In this document: positions 24,745-32,963 of the stretch, piece after piece | Layout of the letters: every line of letters starts with the position of its first letter | Position numbering within the stretch: position 1 is the first letter of the stretch | NCBI GenBank assembly: GCA_963755375.1 | Contig: CAVWKG010000002.1 | Span: 310,001-374,000, forward strand | Source of the DNA: Bog-473 sp963755375 | GTDB taxonomy: Bacteria > Actinomycetota > Acidimicrobiia > Acidimicrobiales > RAAP-2 | DNA: 64,000 nt | Direction of reading: 5' to 3' | Translations under genes and position numbers: made by a program | The notes under the pieces: model-generated | Told to the model about the DNA's origin: nothing | What the model saw: only the letters and a program-made list of their open reading frames with translations | Databases searched by the model: none

Positions 24745-25452
24745 TCACGGGCGCCAGCGCCGTCCGGGACAACTGAATGGCGCCGCAAGCAGTGGACGAA
24801 CGAGGTGTTCGGCCGGTTCGTTATCAGCCTCTAGCATCTCCGTCAGTTTTAGACGTTCCCACGGTTCTCCCCGGTCGAACATCCGGTAGAACGCGCCAAC
24901 GGCGACCAACGCCGTGACCGATTCGAACCCGTGACCGGGCACTCTGAGTAGCGGGGGTTCACGACCATCGTGCACCTTCGGGCTACAAGGCCGGCGATGC
25001 CGCTGGTCACGGCGTCTGCCCCTATGCAGCCGCCCAGGGCTGCACTACTCAAATTCGCCGTTCACAGCTTGGAGTCCCGAGAAACTCGCTGCCCTCGGCG
25101 GACCTTCCGAGACCCTCGGGTTCGATGCCCGATGGGACATCCGTACAATCGCGCTCAGGGGATCGATTAAGGCCTTGGCTTTGATGACCACGCGTTTGAC
25201 CGACGCAGCCTTTGTGGCGATTGCTCTTCCAGCGACTACCTAGGTGCCCATCGCCTAGCCCCGGCTCGACCCGCGGGCCAGTGGGATTCCGACAGCTCAA
25301 CCCCAGCAGCTCAATTTAGTTTCTTCATGGCCGGCCGCCGGCTCCTGACGTGCGCGATCAGCGGTCCCGCTGCAGCCTCGTCCCTATCCTCAACCACCGC
25401 TTCCGCTCTCGCCGTCTGACTGCTTGCGCGTTGCGCGGCAGCAGCTGGGCCA
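24745..25452. other. Long intergenic stretch with tRNA-like fragment and intergenic repeat copy 2
   Basis: No credible gene. At 24951-24990 GCGGGGGTTCACGACCA, then CACCTTCGGGCTA, resembles both the tRNA-fMet 3' half and the look-alike at 39841. At 25045-25052 and 25074-25084 lie CTACTCAA and GTCCCGAGAAA, copy 2 of the repeat seen at 19030 and 39927. The rest shows no clear structure. Confidence 0.5.
25045..25084 (+). repeat. Intergenic repeat, copy 2 (CTACTCAA-N21-GTCCCGAG)
   Basis: Same two blocks and the same 29-base spacing as copies at 19030 and 39927. Here it follows a tRNA-like fragment by about 90 bases, as at 39927. Confidence 0.6.
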
Positions 25453-26919
25453 TCAGATCTGTGGCTCGCGGGCCTGCATCGGCAACTTGAACAGGAGCAG
25501 AAAGGTGATAACCAGCGGTACCAAACACGCCCACGCCGTGATCGCAAGGGCCTGCGTTGGAGAGTGCCCGTCGAACGCTGAGAAGAAGATCGTTCCCAGC
25601 ACGGCGACGCCCAGCGCGCTGGAGAGCTGCTGGACGGCCTCGAGCACGCCCGAGGCTGAGCCAACTTCGTCCATTCCGACTCCGGCCAGAATGAAGTCGA
25701 ACAGCTGGCCGATGCTTGCGCCGGCACCGAGTCCGATCAGGAACAGCCCGGGGGCGAGGTCCAGCGTTGAGACCGTGCCGGCGCCTGTCACGGTGGCGGC
25801 CAACACGATGGTGCCCGCCACCACGATTAAGACGCCGAGGTGGAGCAGGTGACGCCCGAGCCGTCCGACAAGCGCCAACCCAACACCCATCCCAGCGATC
25901 ATGCCGACGACCATGGCCATCAGGGTCAACCCAGCGTGGATCGGTGAGAAGTGCTCACCCAGCTGGGCGAACAGCGAGACGCAGAGCAGCAAGCCGCCGA
26001 AGGCGCCGAAGAATGCGAGCGCGACCAGGATGCCGCTTGTGTAGGTGCGGTTGGCCAGGAGCCCGGGCTCGATCAGTGCATCAGCGCCACGGCGGCGCTC
26101 CCACAGCACGAACACACCGAGTAGCGCCGCTCCGGCGGCGAGAGAGACAAAGGTCCAGGCCGGCCACCCGTCGGCGCGGCCCTGGATCAGCGGGTAGATG
26201 ATCGCGGTCAGTGCGACGCCGATCAACACCATTCCGCCGACATCGAGACGGATACCTGGATGAGCGACAGTCCGCGGCAGCACTCGGACTGCGCCGGCGA
26301 ACGCCGCGATGCCGATCGGTACGTTGATGAGGAATACCAGTCGCCACCCGATCCCCCACAGATTGGCCTCCACCAGTGCGCCGGCGAGGATCGGCGCCGC
26401 GAGGATCGAGAGACCCATCATCGGGCCGAAAGCGCCGAACACCTTGGTCATCTCTTCCTCGTCGAAGACCTCCTTGAGCATCCCGAAACCTTGGGGGATC
26501 ATCAGGGCTCCGAACGAGCCCTGGAGCACGCGGAAGGCGATCAACACCGCCGGCGAGGGGGCAATTGCACAGGCGGCGGACATCAGCGTGAAGCCGGCGG
26601 AGCCGATCAGGAACAGGCGTCGTCGGCCGAACATGTCGCCCAATCGGGCGCCGGTGATCAGGAACACGGCGAACGCGAGCGTGTAGCCGGCGGGCAGCCA
26701 TTGCAGGGTGGAGGCGCTGCCGCCGAGCGCGGCCCGGATCGACGGGCCGGCGACGTTGACGATCGTCGCGTCCATGAGATCCATGATGTTGGCGGCGATC
26801 ACGACAGCGAACACGAACCAGCGCACTGGGTTCCGAGCAGCCGTCGGCGCGCCGCCACGGGAGGGTTCCGCCAGCCCCTCGACCTGGACCAACGTCCCTG
26901 CGTCTACGACTGTTTCCAT
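25453..26919 (-). CDS. MFS drug exporter, DHA2 (14-TM) type
   Basis: 488 residues with about 14 hydrophobic segments. Motif D1 appears as DLMDATIVNVAGPSI, motif A as GARLGDMFGRRRLFLIG, and motif C-like glycine-rich stretches follow in the fifth segment. DHA2 proteins use proton motive force to export drugs or toxic metabolites. The divergent TetR gene and paired repeats between them suggest substrate-inducible expression. Confidence 0.92.
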   Translation of the reverse strand: METVVDAGTLVQVEGLAEPSRGGAPTAARNPVRWFVFAVVIAANIMDLMDATIVNVAGPSIRAALGGSASTLQWLPAGYTLAFAVFLITGARLGDMFGRRRLFLIGSAGFTLMSAACAIAPSPAVLIAFRVLQGSFGALMIPQGFGMLKEVFDEEEMTKVFGAFGPMMGLSILAAPILAGALVEANLWGIGWRLVFLINVPIGIAAFAGAVRVLPRTVAHPGIRLDVGGMVLIGVALTAIIYPLIQGRADGWPAWTFVSLAAGAALLGVFVLWERRRGADALIEPGLLANRTYTSGILVALAFFGAFGGLLLCVSLFAQLGEHFSPIHAGLTLMAMVVGMIAGMGVGLALVGRLGRHLLHLGVLIVVAGTIVLAATVTGAGTVSTLDLAPGLFLIGLGAGASIGQLFDFILAGVGMDEVGSASGVLEAVQQLSSALGVAVLGTIFFSAFDGHSPTQALAITAWACLVPLVITFLLLFKLPMQAREPQI

Positions 26920-26935
26920 TGTGGCTCCTTACTGA

Positions 26936-26984
26936 GTACACCGTTCGCAGTTATGACCGTAGCAGACTGGGTACAGTGTTCGCA
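26936..26984. promoter_or_regulatory. Paired TetR operator repeats
   Basis: GTACACCGTTCGCA (26936-26949) and GTACAGTGTTCGCA (26971-26984) are direct repeats with a 35-base start-to-start spacing. The second abuts the TetR start codon and the first is 17 bases from the MFS start. Likely binding sites of the TetR protein. Confidence 0.7.
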
Positions 26985-27704
26985 ATGGGTTCGAGTCGTG
27001 GTGTCATCTGGGACCGTCCCGAGCGGGCCGCTCGCGGTCCTGCCCCCTCGCTCTCACGCGAGAAGATCACTGCGGCCGCAGTGCTGCTGGCCGACTCGCA
27101 CGGGATCGAGTCGGTCTCGATGCGGGGCCTGGCGGTCGAACTCGGAGTCGGAGCCGCATCGCTCTACCGGTACGTCGCCCGCAAAGACGAGCTCATTGAC
27201 CTGATGTTCGACGCGGTGATGGGTAACGATCTGCAGTTCGAGGTCCGCGGGGACTGGCGCGAGGACCTACGCTCCTTCGCCCACGGCCTGCGGGCGATGA
27301 CCCTGCGCCACCCCTGGATCGCCGTGCACGGCGCCGGGCGACGCAACCTTGGACCAAACACTGCTCGGCTCTACGAAGAGGTGCTCAGCGCGATCGACGG
27401 TCTCGGCCTCGAGATCGACGAGATGCTCGTGATGATCGAGACGCTCGATGCCTTCATCCGTGGTCGCACACTCGAAGAGCTCTCAGAACAGGAGGCCGTC
27501 CGTCGCTCCGGTCTCGACCAAGAGGAGTGGCTGCAAGCCCAGACCCCCTATGTCGAGAGTCTGATCAATAGCGGTCACTTCCCACTCCTCACTCGCGTCG
27601 TCCTTGCCGCTCGAGCGCCCCACGATCCCGACTGGCTCGCACACGGCTTCGACATGGGGCTCGAGCGAGTGCTCGATGGCCTTGCCACGATGCTCCCCAA
27701 ATAG
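26985..27704 (+). CDS. TetR family regulator of the MFS exporter (TetR_C_1 type)
   Basis: 239 residues from the ATG at 26985. The helix-turn-helix is LSREKITAAAVLLADSHGIE, SVSMRGLAVELGVGAASLYR and YVARKDEL; the C-terminal domain is of the long TetR_C type (RHPWIAVHGAG, LDAFIRG). The frame continues upstream, but the start after the second operator gives the normal TetR N-terminus. Divergent from the MFS exporter, its likely target. Confidence 0.92.
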   Translation: MGSSRGVIWDRPERAARGPAPSLSREKITAAAVLLADSHGIESVSMRGLAVELGVGAASLYRYVARKDELIDLMFDAVMGNDLQFEVRGDWREDLRSFAHGLRAMTLRHPWIAVHGAGRRNLGPNTARLYEEVLSAIDGLGLEIDEMLVMIETLDAFIRGRTLEELSEQEAVRRSGLDQEEWLQAQTPYVESLINSGHFPLLTRVVLAARAPHDPDWLAHGFDMGLERVLDGLATMLPK

Positions 27705-27889
27705 ATCACCCGTGACGGGCGATACCTCTCGACCTTCCTCACGTCCTCAGGCCCTTTCGAAACCGGCGCGTCAGCTCGGCGGAACTCTCCTTCAATGAAC
27801 TGTGGAACATCGATCCCATCGGCGCGTAATGGCCCGCTCTCCATCGGCGGACCCGCCCGTGAGCATGGGATGACTTCAGGGCAGCACAA

Positions 27890-27914
27890 GGGCCGACCCC
27901 CCTTCGGATCGGCC
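27890..27914. terminator. Hairpin downstream of the tRNA 3' copy
   Basis: GGGCCGA and TCGGCCC flank a CCCCCCTTCGGA loop region. Nearly the same hairpin lies beside the older tRNA copy at 9475. It occupies the position of a tRNA terminator on the minus strand. Confidence 0.6.
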
Positions 27915-27945
27915 CTGACCTACAGACTTGTCGACAGACTCCTTG

Positions 27946-27988
27946 GTGGCGGGGGGAGGATTTGAACCTCCGACCTTCGGGTTATGAG
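27946..27988 (-). repeat. 43-bp exact copy of tRNA-fMet 3' half (att site)
   Basis: Identical base for base to 60069-60111 of the intact initiator tRNA locus, from one base beyond the discriminator to the anticodon loop, after which the sequences diverge (ACCTACT here, CCCGACG in the gene). This is the pattern left by tyrosine-recombinase integration into a tRNA 3' end. The 32-kb interval between the two copies is therefore a candidate island, or stack of islands. Confidence 0.85.
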
Positions 27989-28115
27989 ACCTACTTCGAC
28001 CGTCCACCAGGTAATTCACGGGGCGACCGAGTGTTGTTGATTGGGCCGCCAACAGGAACAATGAGTCACCCGTCCCCTTGAGCTGCGATGCAGCCAATGA
28101 CACGGAAAATCGAAT

Positions 28116-28137
28116 CCGTGGGATTTTCGTGGGATTG
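28116..28137. repeat. 7-bp direct repeat with 11-bp period next to att copy
   Basis: TGGGATT at 28119 and 28130, inside a 22-base string that recurs at 1255-1276 with one mismatch. A different sequence of the same layout (TGGCAAA at 39785 and 39796) lies beside the tRNA look-alike at 39841. Half-sites one helical turn apart are typical of recombinase or excisionase arm sites; this is an inference. Confidence 0.45.
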
Positions 28138-28368
28138 CTTCATCGGTCCGACTTGGCCGAGACGGAACCACACGAGCTCCCCCGCCGACGATCGAGGAGC
28201 CATCAAGACATCACTCGCGGTCGCCCCGAACCGGTGTGAACGGGGGCCCTCACTATTTGGAGAGTGGCTTCCTTCGCAGTCGGTTCCGCGTGAGCCGTTC
28301 GTTGACGACGGCAGACGCGACCGGATCGTTTCCCCCTCTCACCGCCGCTGTGATCAGTATGAGTTCGA

Positions 28369-28620
28369 TCATGTCGCGCTGTGCAAGAACTTCGCGGCTC
28401 CCATCTTCACCAACGCCGAGTACAGGAGAGCCAAGATGTGCTGCATGCCTCTCATTTGGGTCTGCACGCCTTTCACGCTCCCCTGCAACCCATTGACCTC
28501 GTTCGTCAGATGGTGGATCTCGTAGCCAGCCGCCACAAAACCCGCAATGACCACGATCGCGACCCCCATGACGGCAAAAGACACCCAACGCTTGGCGTAT
28601 CGAGCGCGCTTAGGCTTCAT
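28369..28620 (-). CDS. Small single-span membrane protein with coiled-coil tail
   Basis: 83 residues from ATG 28620. A basic start (KPKRARYAKRW) is followed by one membrane span (FAVMGVAIVVIAGFVAAGY) and a helical heptad-like tail (IHHLTNEVNGLQGSVKGVQT). A strong ribosome-binding site (GGGAGGAAGGGG) precedes the ATG. A 48-bp tandem duplication repeats both site and start, so an ATG at 28668 with GGGAGGACGGGG gives a 99-residue form containing an extra KRVSGRKGMKPKRARY unit. No known family. Phage holin-like or stalk-like roles are only guesses. Confidence 0.5.
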   Translation of the reverse strand: MKPKRARYAKRWVSFAVMGVAIVVIAGFVAAGYEIHHLTNEVNGLQGSVKGVQTQMRGMQHILALLYSALVKMGAAKFLHSAT

Positions 28621-28696
28621 CCCCTTCCTCCCGGAAACTCGCTTGCGTCGAGCGCGCTTAGGCTTCATCCCCGTCCTCCCGGAAACTCGTTTGAGC
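28601..28696. repeat. 48-bp tandem duplication
   Basis: Two head-to-tail copies start at 28601 and 28649 (each beginning CGAGCGCGCTTAGGCTTCAT). They differ at only a few bases. The unit is in frame (16 codons) and carries a ribosome-binding site and an ATG for the small membrane protein. Confidence 0.8.
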
Positions 28697-28699
28697 AAC

Positions 28700-29100
28700 T
28701 GGCAGAGTAACGCCTATCTCGGAGTCCCACTATTGGGCCGCCGACGTCGCCGTACTCGGATCGCTTTAGCGGGGACCCTGCAGGAGCCTCTCACCACGAT
28801 GCTCGACCCACACCGTTTGACCCCTCCTCGTCCTGACGTATTGCCTTTTGCACTGAGGGACGCAAAACGGAGGGCGCATCGGTGGCGAGCAGAAGTCCCG
28901 AGAAATCCCATGCCTCGGCGCGCCGTGCGAACTCGGCGACGCGGCGTGGTATGGCGAATGCGTGCAATCAAAATTCCATGGAGTCGTGTCAAACCTCGTA
29001 ACTGCTCATGGTTGGTTGGTCAGGTCGGCAGTTCGTTCATTCGTAAGAGTTCAGTCAGTGGGTGGCGGCGTGAGTTGAGCGAGTATTCGCTTGTTGGTTG
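28700..29100. other. Gene-free stretch
   Basis: Short overlapping frames only, none with convincing composition. A GTCCCGAGAAA string at 28895 repeats the right half of the intergenic element, without its CTACTCAA partner. TTGGTTGG occurs near 29011 and 29093, flanking about 80 bases next to the IS3 fragment. Confidence 0.4.
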
Positions 29101-29223
29101 GTTTGATTCTGAGATATCCAGGTGACGCGCGACCTCTTCGACCGGCTGGCCCTGACCGAGGAGCTTCTCGCCCTCCGCCAAGATCCGGATGATCTGCTCG
29201 GGCGTGTGGTGACGTCTCTTCAT
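29101..29223 (-). mobile_element. IS3-family transposase OrfA, N-terminal fragment
   Basis: MKRRHHTPEQIIRILAEGEK and the following LGQGQPVEEVARHLDISES are the first two helices of an IS3-type OrfA helix-turn-helix. After about 41 residues the similarity ends and unrelated sequence follows. Not functional. Its orientation and position do not fit it being the upstream half of the OrfB remnant at 32.1-32.6 kb, so a second element is implied. Confidence 0.7.
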
Positions 29224-29274
29224 TGCCGTGCTGTCCGCCATCCCACCATGGTGGGGGTCGGGCTCGCACAACGG

Positions 29275-29690
29275 GTGGATCAGTTCACCGGGACCCGGTC
29301 AGTGGCAGCTGATCTCGTCGCAACGATCGGTGCAGGTCAGCCACCGGGCCTCGTCCTCCTGCCACTCGCCGCGGGTCACCCCGGTGTGGAACGGGGCCCC
29401 GGCCATCAGGTCGAACCGGTCGGGCCATCGCCTCGAGACAGCCCAGGATCTTCTCGCCGGACACGCAGCGGCGGGTCGGGATGTAGTCGAGCTCCTCGAC
29501 CATCGGGATGTAGCTGTATGACTCGACGTCGCACATCACGTCCGGGTGCCGGTTCCAGTACCAGGTGCCCCGATGCCGCCCGCCTGGTCGACGATGCAGA
29601 TCCGCTCGATCCGGGCCCCGCGGACCTGTGCTCCGGCTAGACCCCGGCGATGCCCCCGCTCACGACGAGCACGTCGATGTCGTCTTCACC
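29275..29690 (-). pseudogene. Flavin-binding Baeyer-Villiger monooxygenase, N-terminal remnant
   Basis: Assembled across frames on the minus strand: DIDVLVVSGGIAGV (FAD motif, followed at once by a stop), then ERICIVDQAGGIG, then TWYWNRHPDVMCDVESYSYI, PMVEELDYIPTRR, and in a third frame RFDLMAGAPFHTGVTRGEWQ. The GGTWYWNR-P---CDVES-Y-Y string is diagnostic of cyclohexanone-type Baeyer-Villiger monooxygenases. Only about 150 of some 550 residues remain, with a stop and at least two frameshifts. It abuts an IS3 fragment, which may explain its decay. Confidence 0.75.
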
Positions 29691-29971
29691 GGTCGCGACC
29701 TGCGACCGGTGAACGGGTCGTCGCGGAAGGGGGCGAAGAGCTCGTCGAATCCGCAGGTCTCTGATGTCGGCGCGGCCTGGTACTCAACGCTATTCGTTGG
29801 ATATGACACCGGTCAGCAAACTTCCCACCTACTCCACGTCCACGAACGACGTCGCCCCTGGCTCCACCAATTGGAGATTGAGTATCTACACGGTTTTGGC
29901 ATAAGAGGAGACACCCGCTGTCAAGCTGCTCACGACATCCACATTGGCCGGGAGCAGTTAGCGAGTTCCGT
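29691..29971. other. Degraded intergenic sequence
   Basis: No gene. The segment shows lower GC and no repeats that I can identify. It separates the monooxygenase remnant from the end of the PqqD-nucleotidyltransferase gene. Confidence 0.4.
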
Positions 29972-31168
29972 TCACGATGAGGGCTCTTTGGCAATACGCA
30001 ACCACTGCCAAAAACCGCGGAGTAGAGCAGGCGCCCGAGTCACAAGCCGCCAAGAATACGCTGCCAACAAACCTGTCGTACCGTGTCGGCCGACCGGATA
30101 GCTTCGGCGCATTCGCTGGGGCGAGGGAAACAGGTGATGCAGTACTCGCGCCCGCGAGCCGGGTTCGCTGACGAAGTCCTCGATGGCGATGGCAAGATGG
30201 ACGTTGTGAGCACCGAGCGAGAGAAGCGCAGCTTTCTTTGGGCTAATCAGTCCTAGTTCGGCGGCAACAGACACGCCAGCGGGAGCCATCTCCAGTCCAG
30301 ATGTGAAGGCAGAAACGGCCTCGACGTCTTTAGCAATCTTGTCGGCTACGCGCCATTCGTCCACCTCAACAACCTTTAGAGCCCGCGACAAGTCCTCCAT
30401 CGGCTTGTCCTCGTCGTCGCCATGGTGAAAGGCATGTAGAACAATGTTCGTAGCTCTCGCTGGTCGATCCAGTACCTGGACGGATACCGACCCAACGTCT
30501 AGTGACTCCACATGTTCCGAGAGCACGTTCCAGACCTGATCAGCGTCCGCGTCAGCATGAGGCAGGGTCCAGTGAAGGTCGACAACCTCAGTGTCGGACC
30601 GAATGAGCGTGTAAGCATGAGGAGCATCCAACCCATACTCTCGTTGGAATCCGGCCCCAGACAGGACTGTAGAGGCAAGATCAACCTGAACTATCGGGAC
30701 CAACAGGTCCACATCACCATATGGCCGAGGGGTCCCATCGCCATAAAGCCAAGACCTGAGTGAAGCGCCCTTTAATAGGACGCAGGACACTCCCGCTCCA
30801 TTCAACATACAGATGGCCTCTGCAGCTAATCGGTCAACCCTCTTATTGGAGGCTTCGAACAGGAGCTTTGGCATTTTCACGCCTCGATCGCCGGTTGGGG
30901 AGTCCCAGCGGATCAAGCCCCTCTCTGTGAGCGTCCCCAGTGCCTCGAGCGTTTCGTCGCTCGGAGCGGACGGCAGATCGTAGGCCTCGGCCACGAGGGC
31001 GGCGATCGCATCCAGATCACGCTTGCCGTTGCACAGCTCGAAGATGATCGAGGCCGACGCGTTCAGGTGGTGGAACGCGCCATGAACGGGTTCGTACACG
31101 ACGAGGCCATCAACGGCCTCTTCGATCTCAAGCCCTCCAACCTTGCGTGGGTTCGTCTCCGTCTCCGC
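29972..31168 (-). CDS. PqqD domain fused to uncharacterised nucleotidyltransferase (NTP_transf_5 type)
   Basis: 398 residues from ATG 31168 (AETETNPRKVGG); in-frame ATGs up to 31201 are alternatives. Residues 12-92 are PqqD-like (VVYEPVHGAFHHLNASASII, then ELCNGKRDLDAIAALVAEAY and LTERGLIRW), a peptide-binding RRE-type winged helix. Residues 105-398 are a nucleotidyltransferase: the motif VLLKGASLRSWLYGDG (K134), then RPYGDVDLLVPI with metal-binding D153 and D155, and HWTL further on. Such enzymes accompany PqqD and HprK-like kinases in peptide modification loci. IS and pseudogene debris lies between this gene and the 32.9-39.3 kb cluster. GC is lower than in the cluster. Confidence 0.85.
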   Translation of the reverse strand, partial: AETETNPRKVGGLEIEEAVDGLVVYEPVHGAFHHLNASASIIFELCNGKRDLDAIAALVAEAYDLPSAPSDETLEALGTLTERGLIRWDSPTGDRGVKMPKLLFEASNKRVDRLAAEAICMLNGAGVSCVLLKGASLRSWLYGDGTPRPYGDVDLLVPIVQVDLASTVLSGAGFQREYGLDAPHAYTLIRSDTEVVDLHWTLPHADADADQVWNVLSEHVESLDVGSVSVQVLDRPARATNIVLHAFHHGDDEDKPMEDLSRALKVVEVDEWRVADKIAKDVEAVSAFTSGLEMAPAGVSVAAELGLISPKKAALLSLGAHNVHLAIAIEDFVSEPGSRARVLHHLFPSPQRMRRSYPVGRHGTTGLLAAYSWRLVTRAPALLRGFWQWLRIAKEPSS

Positions 31169-31201
31169 CATCACCATCGCCATCATCACGCAGAGCAACA
31201 A

Positions 31202-31291
31202 GCTACCAAGATCTGGCGACGAGCGGCTTGGCCGCAGCCCGACGGGTATCCGTGCGACACGTATTGGACCAGCGGGTTGCCCGTCATCGAT
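31202..31291. promoter_or_regulatory. Upstream region of the PqqD-nucleotidyltransferase gene
   Basis: No clear promoter boxes or strong ribosome-binding site are seen in these 90 bases, which leaves the exact start of the gene uncertain. Confidence 0.2.
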
Positions 31292-31594
31292 TCAGGACAG
31301 GCCATGGTTAGGCAGATCGGGACTGGCCAGGTACCCGAGCGGCGTCTGTGCCCAGCGCAGGTGCGCCTCCGTGGCGTCGGCGATGCGTCCGGAGGCCCTC
31401 AGCAGAACCAGCTCCGCGCACCTCTTTGCCCACTTGCGGTGGGCCGCGATCGTCGGGACTTCGTCCGCTTCTGGCCGGCAAGAGGCGACGGCGAGGTAGT
31501 GGAGCAGATGGAAAGGCTCGTCCGCCTCGCGCAGGCCGGAGAGGAAGTGGACGACCCGGGAAGCGACTCTGACCGGTCCTCGTGGTGGTGTCAC
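31292..31594 (-). pseudogene. Possible glycosyltransferase N-terminal fragment
   Basis: The segment RVVHFLSGLREADEPFHLLH, then YLAVASCRPEADEV resembles the start of actinobacterial sugar-binding glycosyltransferases, in which a (I/V)VHF-GLRE-EPFH--HYLA--SC pattern opens the protein. The donor-binding DxD region and everything after it are missing and the remaining 50 residues look unrelated. Treated as a remnant. The match is from pattern memory only. Confidence 0.35.
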
Positions 31595-32119
31595 CGATCA
31601 TGCCGGAACCCACCCGGCTACGGGCTGGCGATGCGCGTCGGGCTGCTCGTTGCCGCTCCCTTGTATCACTTCGCCAACCTGAGGTGCTCGCCCAACACGA
31701 CCGAAAGCAAAGAATACTGCCGTGAACGGGCTCATAACCTCCCGCATCCTTGAGTCCAAATCGGGCAGTGTTCCGTTGCTGGACCGAACGGAACTTCGGA
31801 GGGATTGGGATCCGGCGACGGACGGACGCTTGACCGTTTGGGAGGTGACGCACACCTTTCCCGCGTTCTCCTCTCGCACGGCGAGGAGCAGGAAACGACC
31901 TTGCTTCGCCGAGTCGGCGGCTCGGCCGAAACGGCACGGGAGTTGGTCCACCGACCGTACGTGCTTTGTGTGACCGCAAGAAGTGGGCGTCGGAAGCGCT
32001 TGCCTACAACGCACCGGTAGTCGCCCGGCCGGAGATTGTTCGACTAGCGGCTCTCGCACCGGTACGCAGCAACGATCGCCTGTTCGAGCCTGACGGTGGT
32101 TTGTGATGGCCGCCACCCA
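31595..32119. other. Gene-free, scrambled stretch
   Basis: Overlapping short frames on both strands with irregular composition; none resembles a known protein. Probably decayed mobile DNA between the nucleotidyltransferase gene and the IS3 remnant. Confidence 0.4.
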
Positions 32120-32600
32120 CCACGAACGGATTGGCAAGGCCCTCACCCTGTTAAGCCAAGGTTTGGCACCGTTCGTCGCGCGGTGGTCCCGGGCGAGGTC
32201 CCTGCAGTCCTCGGACGTACTGACAGCCGCGATCGGAGTGGAAAATCGCGCCCTTCGGTGGCATGCGACTCCCGAAGGCCATCATGAGGGGGTCGCTGAC
32301 AACCTCTGTGCGCATGTGGTCGGCAAGCGCCCAGCCCACGACCCGTCTGAAAGAGATGTCGATCACCGTGGCCAGATGCGCCCAGCCCCCAGGTGTGTAA
32401 GTGATGTCTCCGCAGTAGCTCACGTGTAGCTCGCCGCCGACGTCGAAGGCTCCTTGAATGAGATCGAGGTCCGCGGCAGAAGCTGCTGGGTCCTGGATCG
32501 TGGTCTTGCGCCAGCGCTTCTTGCAGCGCCCCTCCAGGCCGGCTCGGCGCATCAGTCTCGTGATCCGGCGCTTTTCCGGTCGCGATGCCCCGAGGTCTGA
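32120..32600 (-). mobile_element. IS3-family transposase OrfB, internal remnant
   Basis: Readable on the minus strand: RPEKRRITRLMRRAGLEGRC (the pre-core helix region), the core start YCGDITYTPGGWAHLATVID (first catalytic Asp) and GAIFHSDRGCQY (second catalytic Asp). Immediately after RGCQY the frame shifts (TSEDCRDLARDHRATNGAKP in the next frame), and the catalytic Glu region is lost. Both ends are missing and no terminal inverted repeats are recognised. Inactive. Confidence 0.8.
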
Positions 32601-32826
32601 GCTCCTAGTGGACCCGAGGTGAACCACAGGTGCCGTCGGACTCGGTTGGGACCTGACGGTGCGCCGTTGGAGCCGGTGTGTGCCCGGCCGTGCTTGTTCC
32701 GGCGCACTCGTTCGCTGCACTCGACCCCGGTGGCAGCGGTGGAGATGATCGGTCGGGCGGCCAGTGAGGTTTCGTTGCGTGAACGTTGCGCTACTTCAGG
32801 CCATTCGACACAGTTCCAATTGGTAG

Positions 32827-32883
32827 ACCCCGTGGACTAAAAACACCCCGTAGAACAGGCGCGGACCCTTATTTCCACGGGGT
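32827..32883. repeat. 10-bp perfect inverted repeat upstream of cluster promoter
   Basis: ACCCCGTGGA (32827-32836) and TCCACGGGGT (32874-32883) flank 37 bases that contain another partial copy of the left arm (CACCCCGTAG). It could be a weak terminator protecting the cluster from the IS side, or an operator just 20 bases ahead of the -35 box. Confidence 0.5.
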
Positions 32884-32903
32884 GATTTGTCCACCTCGAT
32901 CTC

Positions 32904-32932
32904 TGGACAGGTCTGGGAAGTTTGCCTAACGT
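32904..32932 (+). promoter_or_regulatory. Sigma70-like promoter of the exported-protein gene
   Basis: TGGACA (32904-32909), a 17-base spacer and TAACGT (32927-32932), followed by a leader of about 25 bases and a GGAGGGAG ribosome-binding site. This is one of the cleanest promoters in the window. Confidence 0.65.
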
Positions 32933-32963
32933 ACAGCAGGGATTCTCAGGTGGAGGGAGACCA

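Noticed and set aside
28088..28525. 145-residue plus-strand open frame
   Set aside because: Overlaps the small membrane protein in antisense and has no coding-like composition.
32619..32840. 73-residue plus-strand frame next to the IS3 remnant
   Set aside because: No recognisable transposase motif and no ribosome-binding site; not supportable as a gene.
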